Positions 12,585 to 26,128 of a stretch of DNA of 64,000 nt are shown here, piece after piece. The notes beneath the pieces were generated by a model. The model worked only from the letters and a program-made list of their open reading frames with translations, was not told the DNA's origin and did no database searches. The position numbers and the translations under genes were made by a program. Location: assembly GCA_036244855.1 (NCBI GenBank), contig BQKZ01000421.1:60478-124477 (forward strand). Reading direction: 5' to 3'. This DNA is from Temnopleurus reevesii (taxonomy: Eukaryota > Echinodermata > Echinoidea > Temnopleuroida > Temnopleuridae). Each line of letters starts with the position of its first letter. Within the stretch, counting starts at the first letter, position 1.

Positions 12585-13684
12585 CTTTAAATAAATAACA
12601 GTAGTTCAGACATAGTGATTTAATTGAAAATCCAAGATAGCATTTCAAAAAAGTGTATAATTCACATCTATACTAGCTGTTGACTGAAATACAATCCAAG
12701 AAATTTAGAAATGGAAATGGTTATATTTGATTCATGCTAAATCTCAGCATTTGAATTGTTTGCTTAGATTTGTCATTCAAACATCTCCCATGCACATATC
12801 ATACCAAAGAAATACAGACCTAAACCAAACATAATGTTTCGTCTTTTCCACAGATGATATATCTTATCAACATTAAACTTCTTGGATTGGGTTTATCGTA
12901 GCAGTTGAATTGTCTATTAATTTCACCATAATCCTGAATATCCCTTAAAGAAAATATTTCTAAACCCGGTTGTATTGTTTGCAGAAGATTGCATTCTCAT
13001 AGATACCTCTGCTTGGTAAATGCAATCATACTACCACCCAAGACAGCCAAGTCAATCTCTCACTGGGGAATTAGCAGCAGTCTACATTGATACGCCAGCA
13101 TGTATCAATTTGAGATTCACAGTATAAACAGTTTGTCTATCCACCAGCTCCAGGGACGCAATACAAGTTAAGATTCACAGAATAAAAGATTCACCGATGA
13201 TGAATTAATTAGGTATCTGAGGGGAGGTTTGTGTTTTTTGTCCTCTCATACGGGAGATAGCTTGCCTGGAGGAAAACTGGATGAAAAATAGACTTTCTTG
13301 AAAGCCACATCTTTTGATGAAATCCTAGGTTATCTTTGTAGAATGAAATGAGAGAATCATTTCAAGTAGTGATTGGTATTCAATATTACTTAGGTCTGCT
13401 ATTTCACAATGTTCTGATGAAACAGGAGATATTCAAAGGCTCAGACTGATTGTATACTGATAAGATCTCAAGATAATCAGATTCATATTTCTTATAAACC
13501 TTGCAGCAGGAATATATATTTTCTCTCCACGTAGATGATGGTTCACATACAATTTCCCCCGAGGTTAATTTTTCAGTAGCAAATTTCATTGACAATCGCA
13601 AGCTACATGACCAATATTTGGACTACTTCTACTTGTGAAATGAACAATGATATTAGACCAAACCTTGTAACATCTATAGTGTTG

Positions 13685-13701
13685 TTTTTTTTGGGGGGGG
13701 G
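13685..13701. repeat. Poly-T/poly-G junction
   Basis: A run of eight T is followed by nine G, a typical low-complexity tract. Confidence 0.8.
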
Positions 13702-14119
13702 ATTGCTTTATATCTTTTGGCTCACTACTCTGTAAAGGAACATTTTCATGATATTTTTAAATTGATTGTAGACATGCTTACAGATTGTCAACTGACTATT
13801 TGCTATTCTACAAGTTCATCAAACTTTTATTCAACTGCTATCGCACCATGCAAACCTTTCTAGAATATTGAAGAGTGACTTGTGCCAATATCTCTAAATT
13901 ATGAACACAGCAGGGGTAACCATGGGCCCCGCAAGGCCACATTTACCTTCCCCAATAATGGTCTTACATTTGCACCACTAACAACACAAAACCGAACATC
14001 ATGATGGCGATTTTAATCGGACATCCACGAGGTAGAAAGTACATAGGCCTCGTTATCTGGCTTGATGGGTGGATGGACACTGCGTGAGAGCAAAAATGTG
14101 AACTCAAGCAGACGTTTAC

Positions 14120-14231
14120 CTGCCCTGAAGTCTAGTAAATATTGTATCACTGTTTCCACTGGTCCTGCAATGGCAAGCCATTCACTAGTTTGGCTTTCGT
14201 CAGAGAATATGAAACAATCAATCAGCATAAA
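14120..14231 (-). CDS. Candidate internal exon, product unknown
   Basis: On the minus strand an acceptor (TATTTTGATCAG, AG at 14233-14232) precedes 37 codons plus 1 nt, ending GGGCAG|GTAAAC at 14120/14119, a near-consensus donor. The translation contains FSDESQTSEWLAIAGPVE and then VIQYLLDFRA, a plausible soluble helical segment. It starts in phase 0, matching the phase-0 end of candidate exon 19374-19527, and ends in phase 1, matching 12531-12584. No known domain is recognised. The frame runs on to 14013 without splicing, so a chance open frame remains possible. Confidence 0.27.
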
Positions 14232-17200
14232 CTGATCAAAATACCGTAAAATTGAAAATCTGTGTGATTTATCGTTGTTTTGATTTATTGGTGTGGCAAT
14301 TCCTGAGGACCTTGGTCACTGTTACATCAACCTCACCATTGTCAAGTAATTTAGAGGGAGAATATGAACACAATACATCCACAATATTTGTATTTCTAAA
14401 CCCTCATTTCATCTCATTTACATTTTCTCATTCTTGAGCTAATCTCCAATTCATAAATTTTCATAAAAGTCTTCATGTTTTCGTTCATTCATTAAATTGA
14501 GATTGCCATCAAATTCTCTTTTCATCTTCCGCCGATTGACTGTATCGCTGTGCAGACTCAAACCTAATCCTAATGTGATTTAGGTAAAAAATTTTCTAAC
14601 TGGATTGAGGTTCAAATATTAATGCTTGTCATATTGTTCATCATACATTTATCAAACATTCATTCTAATTTTACCATTTCAAATCAAATGTGTCGATAAT
14701 AAGCCAAATCTTTAAACTCTCGTTTGCACCAAACAAAAATGAATCTAACATTTAAAACTTTAGGAATTCATTTTCGTTCATTTATTTAAATTTTCTTGGT
14801 TGTTGATTATTGTGAATAACTTTATCTCTTCTAATCATCATCCTCACGTTATTTGTATTTCTGAAGAGATATTGCCCAGTGGAAATATATACAAACATAT
14901 TACTTTGAGGCAAAATTTATGCTGCTATATATCTGAACCATTAGAAATGTTTCAACAGGATATCAAAACATTATCATAATGCACACAAGGAGTGTTAAAA
15001 CTACATCCATGGACATATATGACTAATGCCCTTCGTACTGCATGTAAGTTCAAGGTCTGCACGTGGAGACATGAAAAGTCATCCATCTTGTAAGAGATTT
15101 CCGCAAAGGGCCCCTACATACCTATAAAATATTACTTGGATCACACATATTACAGACGACATCTTATCATATATACATGATTTTCCTGGAGCTCAGGGGA
15201 TATGCTGCATTCATCTTTTCACAAGACGCCCTTGAAATTATTTGGAGTTTTATTTGACAATGAAAGTTACATTGAGAATGCAATTATCAAACCATTTATG
15301 TGATACTTCTTGTATTACTGACATTTGGGTCCAAATTCACAAAGGCGATTTATTGGGTTACCAGGTTAAAACCAAGGATGGTTCGAATTTGAGCAAAAAT
15401 GCGCTTGATTAATTGCCGCAAAGGTGCGTTCATTGGACATATCAAGCACATTAAACCATAAAATTTTCCACGCCACAGGTTTAAACATGGAGTAAAAATA
15501 AACAACATTTGTGAATTCCGACCTTGATGTTCAATAACTCACAAATTAAAGAGTGCACTTAAAATGTAATTTTGATATAATTTAGGAAGCTCAAAGCTTT
15601 GAGAAAAATTGGCAGAAAATGTCACAGGATGAAATCAAATGACTGATGCTCACATGAATATCACATTAGAATGGTCTAATTCCGCAAATTTATCCTCGCT
15701 TTTTATCAATCGAACCCAAAATAGTACATCCAACATTGGTTTATATAAACCGGTAAGAAAAAGTAGACAACATTCATAGCATTAGAGCGCTTAAACTTCT
15801 CTCTTGCCCCAGAAAACTTGTCAATATTGCTCTAAAATCTAATAAAGAGGATGAAAAGTGCCCAGTCTAGCAAATTTAAGGTCAAGTGTCTCTAAATTTG
15901 ACACTTGAAGAATATTGCTTGACAGAAACTTCTTCATGATCGAATGCACTCTGTCGCATGCACTTGTGCCTGCACACAATGCTACATATACAATTGAATA
16001 GGGGAAGTTCTGTCAATTTGTTCTTCTTATATATACACTCAATATACTGTTGTATCTACAAAAGACGCGCACATACAAGACTGATTATGTTACTGGATAA
16101 ATCCTCATTTTGTTGTTGTTTTCCCAGCAAATCAAGTATATAAAAAGATTTGCTGCCACAAACAAAATTTCATCATTTTTAACACTGTATGATACATGTA
16201 GGAATTGATATCAAATGTCACATACACAAGTGATTCTTTGTCACATTTCATTTTTGTTGATAACTTCTCCCTCTCATAAAAATACCAAAATTTAAGTATC
16301 ACATCAGCCATAATCCATCCATAAATCTCCAACCCTTTTAAGCTGCACTTAACATTAAACTTGCATTCAATTACAATAATGGATTTCTGATCCTCGCAAT
16401 AGAACACAAACTCCCATCTCTTCGTCATCTTCATAAATGCACGTTCTGGGGAATCAGTATAAAATTGATTACCTGAAAGGTAATTGAGCTATTGTCTTGA
16501 AGCATCAGCAAAATGGCATCATACTTCCTGCCTCAGAGTATAAAAGTGAAGAGTAATATCAATTACATTTCATGACGAGATGACTTGAAATGATAAGAAT
16601 AATAAAATAATTCTACACACTGTACACCATTCACACTTATATAATGAAAACCTAGGTACACCCCAGATTTTTTTTCTCACCATAAAAGTCAATTCATACT
16701 AAAAATCGACCTAATACAGTCCAAGTACCATATCAAACTAGTATTCCCTGGAATTTCACAGGTTATAATAAACGCCAGGTAAACACCAGGTAAGTGTGAA
16801 TGGGGTGTTAGAATAGAAGTAAAGGAGAATGGGGCAAATATGACAAAGTACATTACAATGGCAAATACAATGCAGTCTAAAAACTGGTCTTCTCAAAAGG
16901 GAAAAACTGTTTTTCAGTGTTATTATGTACCCTTTTTCACTTTCAGATATATTGTATGGTATCTCAATTAATCACATATACAAAGGATCTACAGGCATTG
17001 AAATTTATTTCTACACAATCTGAAATATTGAATTTATTTCTACATTTTTGCCCTTTTTTGCAGGAGTATTTTATAGAAGTATCATCAACCAACATGTACT
17101 CATTTTAAAACCTGAACAACCGCATCTTTTCCCACTTGTATAAAATCCCCAAGATTGCAGCTGTAAACGGATACATGGCGAATTGAATTGAGAGCTCCAA

Positions 17201-19373
17201 AGTGCATAGGTATGCCCGAGACAAAGCCACAGATTCTGACCAGAAAGCGATGAAAAGTGGAGCAAATTAAGATGAGATCAATTGTAATCTAGTGGAGCTG
17301 GCGCCAGCATCTTTACGAACCGCCCACCCCCCTTCTCTCAACCTCTGATTACTTTGAACCAAATACCCCATACAACATGGCAGGTCTTAAACTCCTATCA
17401 TCGTTCTTTAAACTCAAGGGGTATGGAGTTTGAAGTGCCCACCTCAAATCTGATGAAGCTTTACCTTTTTTAACGCTTAAAAGAAGCAATTAAAGCCAAT
17501 AATGACCAGTCAAGCCTGGTTGGGCTAACAACAGGCCAGCTAATTGTGGCAAATTTGAGCTCAAAAGAAAGCCAACAAATTGATGAGTTGGAAGAATGCA
17601 TTTATTCAAGATTTCTTCAGATGGAAAGATATAAATTGATGGATGGCTTATCACTTCTTTGCTAAATTCCGTTCACTTGAGGAGGAACTTGTAGTTAAAA
17701 TTGGTTGGGCTAGACTGTTTTAAGATGCATTAATTGCGTGTAAAAACTCCAAGCCTGATGTTTTGGAGTGGGTCAAAGGCACCACTTTGTTCTGAATGAG
17801 ACTCATCTTCTCAATTTTGCTAAGAGTCTGAATTTTTTTGAAGATTTTTAAAAAATTCGTTCAGTATTAAGGTGTTGATAATTAAAGAATAATAAAGATT
17901 GCTAAACATGATCTTATGGTCAAATTGATATTTATACCAAAAATAAAGATCATGAAAATAATTGTGATATCTATATATAATGTATAAAGATCGATTCCAT
18001 AACGAAAGTGCAATTCATTCACAAACATTTTCCCTAAGGTTGGTACACAATTTATCCCTCTTTTTCATTCATGACAAACCCTCAACACGAATACACATAT
18101 CTCTCAAACAGGATTTCTCAGTTTTAGTTCGTGCTCACTATCAATGACAAAAAAATGAAATTAATTTTGCCCTTGCACTGTACTACATGAACAAACATAT
18201 CCCCAGGACAAACGTTCTTTTCCAAATTAGCATCCATTCCAATCTACAACATGTTGCCGACAAAATACATTCCCCTCACAAGAGGTCCAGCATGCCCCGA
18301 CAAGAAATATTGTATGAATGAAACATAACACGAAGATGTTTCCATAATTGTTCTGATCGATGATTCACCCTCAACTACTGAAGCTAATTCAATTTTAAGA
18401 CATCGTCCCAAGACCTTTCTCATTTTGAAACAATCCAAGTCTGGAATACCAATGCGATGATGGCCGTCTTGAAAATAAGGGCGAATCCAAAGCCCCATGA
18501 CATCGCATGACAATATTTTCATGAGCACTTGCAAAGTGCAATATGTTTATTTTCAGGTCTGCTCGCATCAGAAGGGGAATCCATGAGCTTATGGGGGGAA
18601 AGAATTGAGATTCAGCTGCAGCATGTAACAGAGATGTATGACAATGTTTAGAGATTACTTTGAATTTCTGCTTATTCAGCTGCCATCATAGTAACATAAG
18701 ACTAAAAATGTTTGAAGGATATTCCATAGTTAATTGTCATGTTTAATTCCTAACTTAAAAAAAAATTACACGTTGACACAAAATTTCAAGAAGCATTTCC
18801 ACCAAATCGATTCTTTTTATTTTCACCCTACAGAACTGAGTTAATCTGTATTACAACCTTTTTGAGATATGATATCCTATCATTAATCTAGCTTAATTGG
18901 CTATGTAAAGTTTGACCAACAGCATTGACTGCTTTTAATAGCCCAATCCTAGACAAGAAACAACTATTTTCACCTCAAACCATCTCAATTCTATCAGACT
19001 ACTCCTTTCAAATTAGGTTAATTATGGTCATAAAATATATTAAACCATAACTGAAGGGGGAGACTATTTTGTATGAATCACCTAAAAATGACTTGTCCCA
19101 AACACATTCTGTAGTCCTGACTTTGTCCTCTCCAGTGCATTCATTTTCTCTCCATGTTGTATAGTTAGCGACAGAAGGGCACTAACTATATCAGGAAGTG
19201 ACTTTATGTCCTTCTAGCTCTATACAACTTTAATTTCTTTTTGTCATCAAATCAAAGCAACCCATCCCCATTTACTCTTACTCATCATCTTTTAATTCAT
19301 TTTCACCTCTAAAGAAAACTTTAATTTCCGAGCCTCGGACCACTAGAAGACAAGACGCTGCACTCGAGCATAC
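14232..19373. other. Non-coding stretch with one degenerate element
   Basis: AT-rich. It contains the degraded inverted-repeat element 15328-15523. A pyrimidine/purine-balanced frame of 100 codons on the minus strand (16132-16434) is rich in Lys, Tyr, Phe and Cys, as expected from AT-rich DNA, and was not called. CAGGTAAAC and CAGGTAAGT occur in close succession near 16773-16793 without a pyrimidine tract. The minus-strand frame 18244-18534 (96 codons) lacks convincing splice sites. Confidence 0.5.
15328..15523. mobile_element. Degenerate MITE-like inverted-repeat element
   Basis: The left end (GGTCCAAATTCACAAAG) matches the reverse complement of the right end (GGTCGGAATTCACAAAT) over about 27 bases with roughly three quarters identity. 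The inner arms carry related AACCAGGTTAAAACC and GGTTTAAAC strings. There is no coding capacity. This suggests an old non-autonomous DNA transposon. Target-site duplications are not clear. Confidence 0.4.
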
Positions 19374-19527
19374 CTGAATTGCTCGGATCAAGTTGCATAG
19401 GCCGTGATCATACAGCGTTTGATCAGCTGAGTGGATCAGCAAATTGGCAACGTTTACTGTGTGCTCAGGTGATTGAGTACAAAGTGAGTTACATCTCTTG
19501 AATAAACGGACCGCTCTCATCAAAGCA
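19374..19527 (-). CDS. Candidate internal exon, product unknown
   Basis: The minus-strand acceptor CCTCACTACACTACAACAG (AG at 19529-19528) is followed by 1 nt plus 51 codons ending ATTCAG|GTATGC at 19374/19373. The translation runs ALMRAVRLFKRCNSLC, then SPEHTVNVANLLIHSADQ, then LYDHGLCNLIRAIQ. It alternates hydrophobic and polar positions, as in a multi-helix domain (an armadillo- or TPR-like fold is possible but is only a guess). Local GC is higher than in the flanks. It needs a preceding exon ending with two codon bases, as 63107-63252 does, and leaves phase 0 for 14120-14231. No homologue was recognised. Confidence 0.33.
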
Positions 19528-21561
19528 CTGTTGTAGTGTAGTGAGGATATATGGAATAAAACATCCGAGAAACATTCCTTACTGAATCTTAAACAGCAAA
19601 AAAAAAAAAATTAAATGTAGCAACTATGTTTCTAGGGTGTTTTCTAAAGTACATGTTAGTGAAAGTGAAGAATTAATACCTGAAAGGTAACACACATAAT
19701 GAATGAGAGATAGAGGGGGAGAGAAACAGAGACATTGAAAAGCAATCAATTATTATTTTGCCTCTAAGCCAAGGAAAAATTCTAAAGAAAGATAAAAGAA
19801 AGTTCTAAGCTATCTTCTCCTTCATAAATGAAATATTTTCGAAGATGAAATAAATGGACATTTAGGTGGGAGTCAGTAATGCATCATTATGATAAGCCTG
19901 ACATTCCCATACATCTAGATTAAAGTGTGTACTCACTGTACTCCCACAATAGGATAAGAAACATATTTGCTAAACGCAACAATATCCAGAAGGTAGTTGC
20001 CTGTTACTTCGAATTGAATGCGGATTACCATTGGAATCTTTCACATGAATTACATGAATATTCTAACAATCATGAGAATTAAAATTGTATCCTCACTAAT
20101 GGTTGTGTTTTCAACATCCTTCATGATTACATCTTTCCAACTTGCCCATGTTATACCTCTTTGTTGCCAATAGAGTAAGTCATTTCCGCCTCTCTTTATC
20201 GTCCAAGTTTTTTTTTATCACAACCTCATATGTCTAAAACATACACATACCTTAAAGCATATTAAATGACTTTCTTTCTCTTACGTCTAACCATTCAAAA
20301 ATTGGATGATAATTGGTAAGATCATGTTAATCTGGATGACATTTAAGCAGCCAGGCAATAAGTGTCTTGGGCATTATGCAGAGTCGACATATAGACTGTA
20401 AAAAATTAAAAGGCTCCAATTATAATCCATGTTGGTTAGAACCAGAGCAAGAAAATAACCCGGAGAACACAATTTGAAATAATACCAAAATAACCCCACA
20501 GGATAAATTAAATCTCAGACTTGTACATTAGCTATCTTCATTAGATGGTAACACAGTATTTCAATTTGCTTTGACCAATGGTAAATGTCCTAACTTTATT
20601 GTAACTAGATTTTCCTTTTTACTCTCACTCTATTATTTGAAATATCAAAACTCAATTAAAAAGTCTTTTCTTGAAGTCTCCTTCCAAGATTTGGAATAAC
20701 ATGAGATTCAGATTCAAGATTAATTTGATGATTTGGAAAAGTGTAAAATGTCAGTATCGAGTAGATATGATGAATGGAACAGTCAAAGGTAGCTAGGCAA
20801 CATCCTGTAGAAATTTTATAGACAACATCAATATCACAAGCCATGCCACTGTCAGTTATTTACTATTTTCAATACATGATGATAGGTTTTGAAGTATGCT
20901 TCAAGTGTATTTCCACTCTGTATATATAACCCTTACAACACTATGTCTCTTTGAAAGAAAATAAGAAATCTTGGCAGCAAAGACTACAACAAAATGACAG
21001 CATAATACTACTTTCAATTAAAGACACAATCAGGCTATAATAAAAGTGTAGCAAAAAGTGATATGTGGAACAAAGGAATCTGGACAGCTGAGACTATAAC
21101 ACAGGAGCAACAAATGTTGAGCTAAGTGTTCTGGAAGCCAAGACTAACTCACAATAGCGGCAGAAGATAAAAGGCATCTGGAAGACAAAAATTAAGCGAC
21201 ATGATGACGTCTTGTGCCCCGAGGCAGCCATAATGGACGCTTGTTGAGTTCTGTTATTGTGCTCATTACTCCAATTCAGTTCAAGAAAATCATAACGAAG
21301 GAGATACATCACAATGGTATTTCTAGATTGCCAAGGAACCCTGGCCTAAATGAAATATTCTTATTCCTATGTTGTTTCCCAGTCTGTGAGAAAAGGATTC
21401 AAGGTTGGACTAACTGAAGAATGTGCATGTGTGAAGCATATGTTTTGTAATATACAGTAGGAATATGAAAAATGCATAGAACTGAAATAGTCTTGCAATC
21501 TTGTCAGGGTAGATTACTTGGGCAAGAGGGAGGGATAGAATATCAACAAAAATGTGGGTTG

Positions 21562-21575
21562 GAGAGAGAGAGAGG
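21562..21575. repeat. GA dinucleotide repeat
   Basis: Seven GA units within a wider purine-rich block (21520-21660). Confidence 0.8.
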
Positions 21576-22567
21576 GAATAGAGCAGCATGTAGACATGGG
21601 TAGAACGAAGAAAAGATAGATAGAGATAAAGAAGGGGAGAGTGAGAGAGCAAGATGGTGGAAATTATCAAATATTGAACATCCAGAGACATCCAATTCAT
21701 TTCATGTTTGATGATATAAATAATGGTATTCTCTTCCCCAGGGAAGTGAAACACACGAAGCATTGACAAATAGGCAATTAAATTTAGCAGGTACATGAGA
21801 TGAACTAGGTTAAATGTCATAATTGCTAACCCAAAATTTTATTCTTTGCACCTTACACTTGAAATATGGTATGAAAATCTGTGAACGTCAGTTTCTATTT
21901 AAGGAAAAATACCATTTTGTATCCATTTATTTACCTTAAGAATAATAAAAACAAAGCAATATAGAATGGCAAGTGATTCTCTGCGAAACACAGATTTTTT
22001 TTTTGTTATTTTGAATCAATGCCATGATTTTTGTCATATATTTTTTAGATTTTAGGAAAGTTATCCATATATTGACATTGTTGGGTTCTGAATATATTGT
22101 GTTCATATACAGATGATGGAATTCCCTTTCAAGAAGCATAAAGAGAAATAATACAATTTATGTTGACATGTCTGAGAAGGGGTAGCTGTGACACTAATCA
22201 CATACTCACACTCATTCTTGTGACAAGTATGTACTAAGAGATTATCATTACAGGTGAGACATAAATGAATTAAGATTATGAATAATCAAATCACACTGCA
22301 GGTGTTTCTCATGTCAAAAAGGAAGGGGGTGTCATACAGTATTGCGTGAGATGGGATCACACTATATTGTCTGCATTACTCATACATCTGAAGTTATAAT
22401 CTATAACATTAGCAAAATCAGAGGAGAATAGACAAAAGGAACTTAGTTCATTCAATTTAAGACAGATTTAGCATCCTTATGCCACTAAAGAAGGCATCCC
22501 TTCCGTTTTTCTGTTTCATACAGGTTAGTTACAGGTGATAATGCTTTAGGGTAGGCCTTAGTCAGGG

Positions 22568-22640
22568 AGGTGATGATGGTGATGATGGTGATGGTTATGG
22601 TGATGGTGGTGGTGGTGAGGATGATTGTGAAGATGAAGGT
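22568..22640. repeat. GAT/GGT trinucleotide array
   Basis: Imperfect tandem TGATGG/TGATGATGG units, ending in a run of TGG units and then degenerate GATGAAGG. Typical microsatellite in non-coding DNA. Confidence 0.85.
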
Positions 22641-22850
22641 AGAGGTAGTAGCAGACATCTCTTTCCTGAATTATCCCTATTACCTATCAATCAAATAACC
22701 CTGAAACCTCGAGGTAGACACAAAACGGCTCCATGAAAGAGAGGAAGATTGGTAAATAATTGAGTGGATCGGAACTGTGATTCATCCTGACCTAGAAATT
22801 CTTAAAAGGTTTTGAGCTATTTAAAGCATATATCCTGTTAGAAGACTAGA

Positions 22851-23014
22851 GTCAAACCTGTCTACAGTAGTCCCCCTCAGGAAACAATAAGATGCTACTG
22901 TAGTGTAGACAGGCAACCTCTATAACACACATTTTCATCTTCAAAGAATCAATCTAGGAGGCCACTATAGACAGTGGTTCATTATAGACAGATGACTGCT
23001 AAGACAGGTTTGAC
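22851..23014. mobile_element. Short inverted-repeat (MITE-like) element
   Basis: GTCAAACCTGTCT at 22851-22863 is repeated as a perfect inverted copy at 23002-23014, 164 bp outer edge to outer edge. Internal TGTAGACAGG and CTATAGACAG strings are degenerate copies of the same end. There is no coding capacity. Short elements with ends of this kind recur in many invertebrate genomes; that is recalled, not checked. No clear target-site duplication. Confidence 0.5.
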
Positions 23015-23150
23015 TGTACTTTAATCTCCAAAAATTATTGCAAATAGTTTTATCAGCATAACTACAAGAGCAATCCTTTTCATATTTCCAAAAATATGCT
23101 TATATATATTAACACACAATATGCACCAAAACCTTCTCCATCTGCAAAAG

Positions 23151-23367
23151 AGGTTAAATATGATGATGGATTGCAAGACACCACACACTGTAGGATTGGG
23201 GTAGCAGTTAGCGAGACATATCAAGAGATTAATGATGAACATTACCAGAGTAATGTGTCGCCATATCCCTGTTCCCAATCTGCTAAAAAGGTTCAGCATA
23301 TTAGTGAATTATTAAAGCCAGCAATCTGCTCATCACGACTTACACTGTGCGACATATCAGAGATGAG
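23151..23367 (+). CDS. Candidate internal exon, product unknown
   Basis: The plus-strand acceptor CCTTCTCCATCTGCAAAAG (AG at 23149-23150) is followed by 2 nt, 71 codons and 2 nt, ending GATGAG|GTGACA at 23367/23368. The translation is acidic and polar, for example VSETYQEINDEHYQSN and then HISELLKPAICSS. Tyrosines within acidic stretches could suit a cytoplasmic tail, but this is speculation. There is no signal peptide or membrane segment. The frame is open from 23096, so a chance frame cannot be excluded. It is on the opposite strand to most other candidates. Confidence 0.23.
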
Positions 23368-25943
23368 GTGACAAGTCGTGAAATGTAAGAGAGAGTCTGT
23401 GCGCATGGTGTGCAGTCTGAGTAGCCGAGATATGAAGATCACAGAGTTGACATGAGAGGGAAATAAAGAATATTTGTAGACCATTTGAAGAAATGAGGAT
23501 AGATAAACAAAGACTGGACATAAACATGCACTGTTTGGAAAAAGGAGGGGCAAAAAGGGATGTAAATATTCAGCGCGAAATCCTGAAGTAAACTGATACA
23601 AGCATGAGCGCAAACCTCTCTCATGTTCTCCCATTCAAATTGTGATAGATTAGTGGATCTCAACAATTTTCTGCAGGATACTGCCTATTGGAGCATTCTT
23701 ATGATCTCAATATAAGTGTACGACTCATGAAAATCAAAGTTCTCACTAATTGTGTACAGAGTTAACCATACATCAATAAAAAAACAAAATGGCTGATTTG
23801 GAAAAATTGTATGACATCATAGGCATGTAACATAAAAAATGCAAGTAATCTTACTCATATAAATTGCAGAAAATGGCAAAGTGTGCACCAATAGATATAC
23901 ATGTATATAATTTTCATTTAAACATATCTGAGGGGTTTTTTTTTGCGACAGAGGCTTTAGCAATGACTGCAGTATTTACAAGATTAGTTTTGATTCTTCT
24001 GATGTATGGTGTTGGGTAAAGGGGTGCATAAATGTATCATCAGACATCTATTCTAAACAGTTGATATAAATAAATCTCTTGGTGAGAATCTTCAATCTTT
24101 TTCGCTGCTCCATTTCTCATCTCTGCATCTATGGCATAAATGAGGGTGAATAACCGATGATGGGAATTTCCCATGATGATGATACAGGGTCTGCTCTCAA
24201 AGGACTTGATCCTGGAGTATTTTAGTTCCATATTCACATGAATATTCATGAAGACTGATTTTGTGATGAAACATGACCAGCTCTAAATAGGGATTAGATC
24301 TCAGTGTAAATGTTTTGATAAAATGTGCATGGGAAGAATCGCACGATGTGTGAATGTCATCGACGATTTCTCTGGGGAAGCAATCAAAAGAAATATTGTC
24401 TAATGACTATCAATCATTTCACAGAGCAGCCACAGACAGAGGTAATAATTTTACCCATAGGATGGGTTTAGACGTGCAATTTAATTTCCCAATTAGACAT
24501 GATCTTCAATTTTTTTAGAGCCATTGAAAAATAGCTTTTGTATGAATGTTTTACTTCACCTAAACAGATCATTTATAATGAATATAAACAAGTTTTCAAG
24601 AAATTAAAATAATTAGCTGTGAAACGTCTGCAACAACCATGAAAACTTTTACTGCATAATTATACAAATTACACTTGTCTCCATCTTTCAATACTGTTTC
24701 ATTATTAGTTTTTTTCCCAAACGCATGAATCTAATTTCCATTCTAAAACAAATTTCAGTTTCCAATCTTATTTGGTCAAAAGAGAAATCTTCAAACACTC
24801 ATGGGTGTCAACAGAATTTTAACTTCAGATTGGTCACATTAATGTTATAACTAAACATTTCTTTAACTACACATTGAAAACCTCAATATCAATTTCCCAC
24901 TCACAAATGTTTCGAAAACAGACAAACACATTTTGGTGAGGGACCTTGCGTACAGTGACACTAAAGTATCAAGTTTCTCTTTCCTCTCTCTTCATTACAA
25001 TTCTTGCACTAATGAGTGAAAATTCAATGGCCAGAAGCAGAAATGCACATTACAACAATTAAAGCCTTCAAGGAGCATAAATTAAGGGAATGGAGAACAA
25101 ACCATGTCACCTTTAATGTTACACAGAAGAAATATGGTTTCTCTTTCCAATTCCCTATTTTGAAAAAAAGCATACATAAATTTTGAATGAATTCACTGAA
25201 TTTTAGACATACCACAAAAGTGGATTGTTATTTTCACGTTTTGACAGATAAAATACATATCTGTAAGACATTCAGATTTTAGCAAATTCATGGTTGCAAA
25301 ATTTAATAATCATATGAAATCTGAGCAAATATTTCAGCATTTGAAGTACATGTATATTGTGTAGAAAATAATGCAGGCAATGTTTTGCTGCTGAGTGGTA
25401 TCATATTTGTCTACACAATATCACCAAATAAGACACAATTTGTAGAATTTGGATTTTAAAATGCTCATATTTTTAATAGACATTTTTAGCATCTTGGAAA
25501 GTCTCCCTCAATAATTACTTTTGAGCTAATTTCTCTTACAATGAAAATTTTGAAAATAAAATGAGGTGAACTGTAACATCTGATATAAGAAATAACCACT
25601 GGAGGTGGTGATATGGTACAGATTGGAGGTGGAATGGGGAATATTTTGATAAAAATAATGAATCCTGTTGAACGGGAACGTCTTATCCTGTCAATCAAAC
25701 AAATGGAAGCAAAGTACGGAAGGAAGTTAACACTTATGACAGAATCACATCCTCCACAAATCATTCTTCATCTCCATCTCTATCTCTCTCTTTCTTCATC
25801 AAAGCCTTCTTTAGCCTCTATCCGTCACTCTCTCCTCTCACCCAGATGCCCCTAAACACAGACACACCAGGCATACAGGGCTCAAACTTTTCATAATTGA
25901 ACCCCAAATCCTTTTCTGATTGGAACTGTGCAAGAAGACAATT
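23368..25943. other. Non-coding stretch
   Basis: AT-rich with no supported feature. Overlapping open frames on both strands at 25486-25855 mutually shadow each other; the plus-strand reading contains a Gly-rich start followed by a basic, helical stretch but has no acceptable splice donor. CT-rich sequence occupies about 25765-25830. Confidence 0.5.
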
Positions 25944-26128
25944 TCAGACCGAGTCACGGCAGAAAATGATTTTTTTCCCCTCCACGATATCGTTCAGGAC
26001 GTGAGATTGCATCGTAAAACGCAGGTGATGAAGGGGAGTGATAACCGACGGCCAGAGAGCCACAAGGTATTTTGATTCACCCAGTTTTAATGAGTCCAGT
26101 CCCGAAACAGCATATTTCGACGAGTTAT
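25944..26128 (-). CDS. Candidate 3' coding exon inside a CpG-bearing island, product unknown
   Basis: A long minus-strand pyrimidine tract (CTCTTTCACTGTCTCCCTCT onward) leads to GATCGCAG (AG at 26130-26129). This is followed by 2 nt, 60 codons and TGA at 25946-25944. The peptide includes SGLDSLKLGESKYLVALW and then HVLNDIVEGKKIIFC, a mixed composition unlike the AT-rich background. The surrounding 25940-26440 is GC-richer with many CpG and a CCAAT box in inverted orientation near 26160, so a promoter interpretation competes. It needs a preceding exon ending with one codon base. No family was recognised. Confidence 0.25.

Larger units (their letters stand above)
19528..22850. other. Non-coding stretch with simple repeats
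   Basis: AT-rich. It contains a 13-base A run at 19598-19610, a GA run at 21562-21575 and the GAT/GGT array at 22568-22640. A 136-codon minus-strand frame at 21410-21820 translates to a Leu/Ile/Tyr/Ser-rich sequence opposite purine-rich repeats and is regarded as spurious. Confidence 0.5.

Noticed and set aside
16132..16434. 100-codon minus-strand frame
   Set aside because: Lys/Tyr/Phe/Cys-rich composition expected from AT-rich DNA; no splice sites or motif.
16773..16795. CAGGTAAGT on the plus strand as a recursive splice site
   Set aside because: No pyrimidine tract precedes it, so only the donor half is present.
21410..21820. 136-codon minus-strand frame
   Set aside because: It lies opposite a purine-rich simple-sequence block and gives a low-complexity Leu/Ser/Tyr product.
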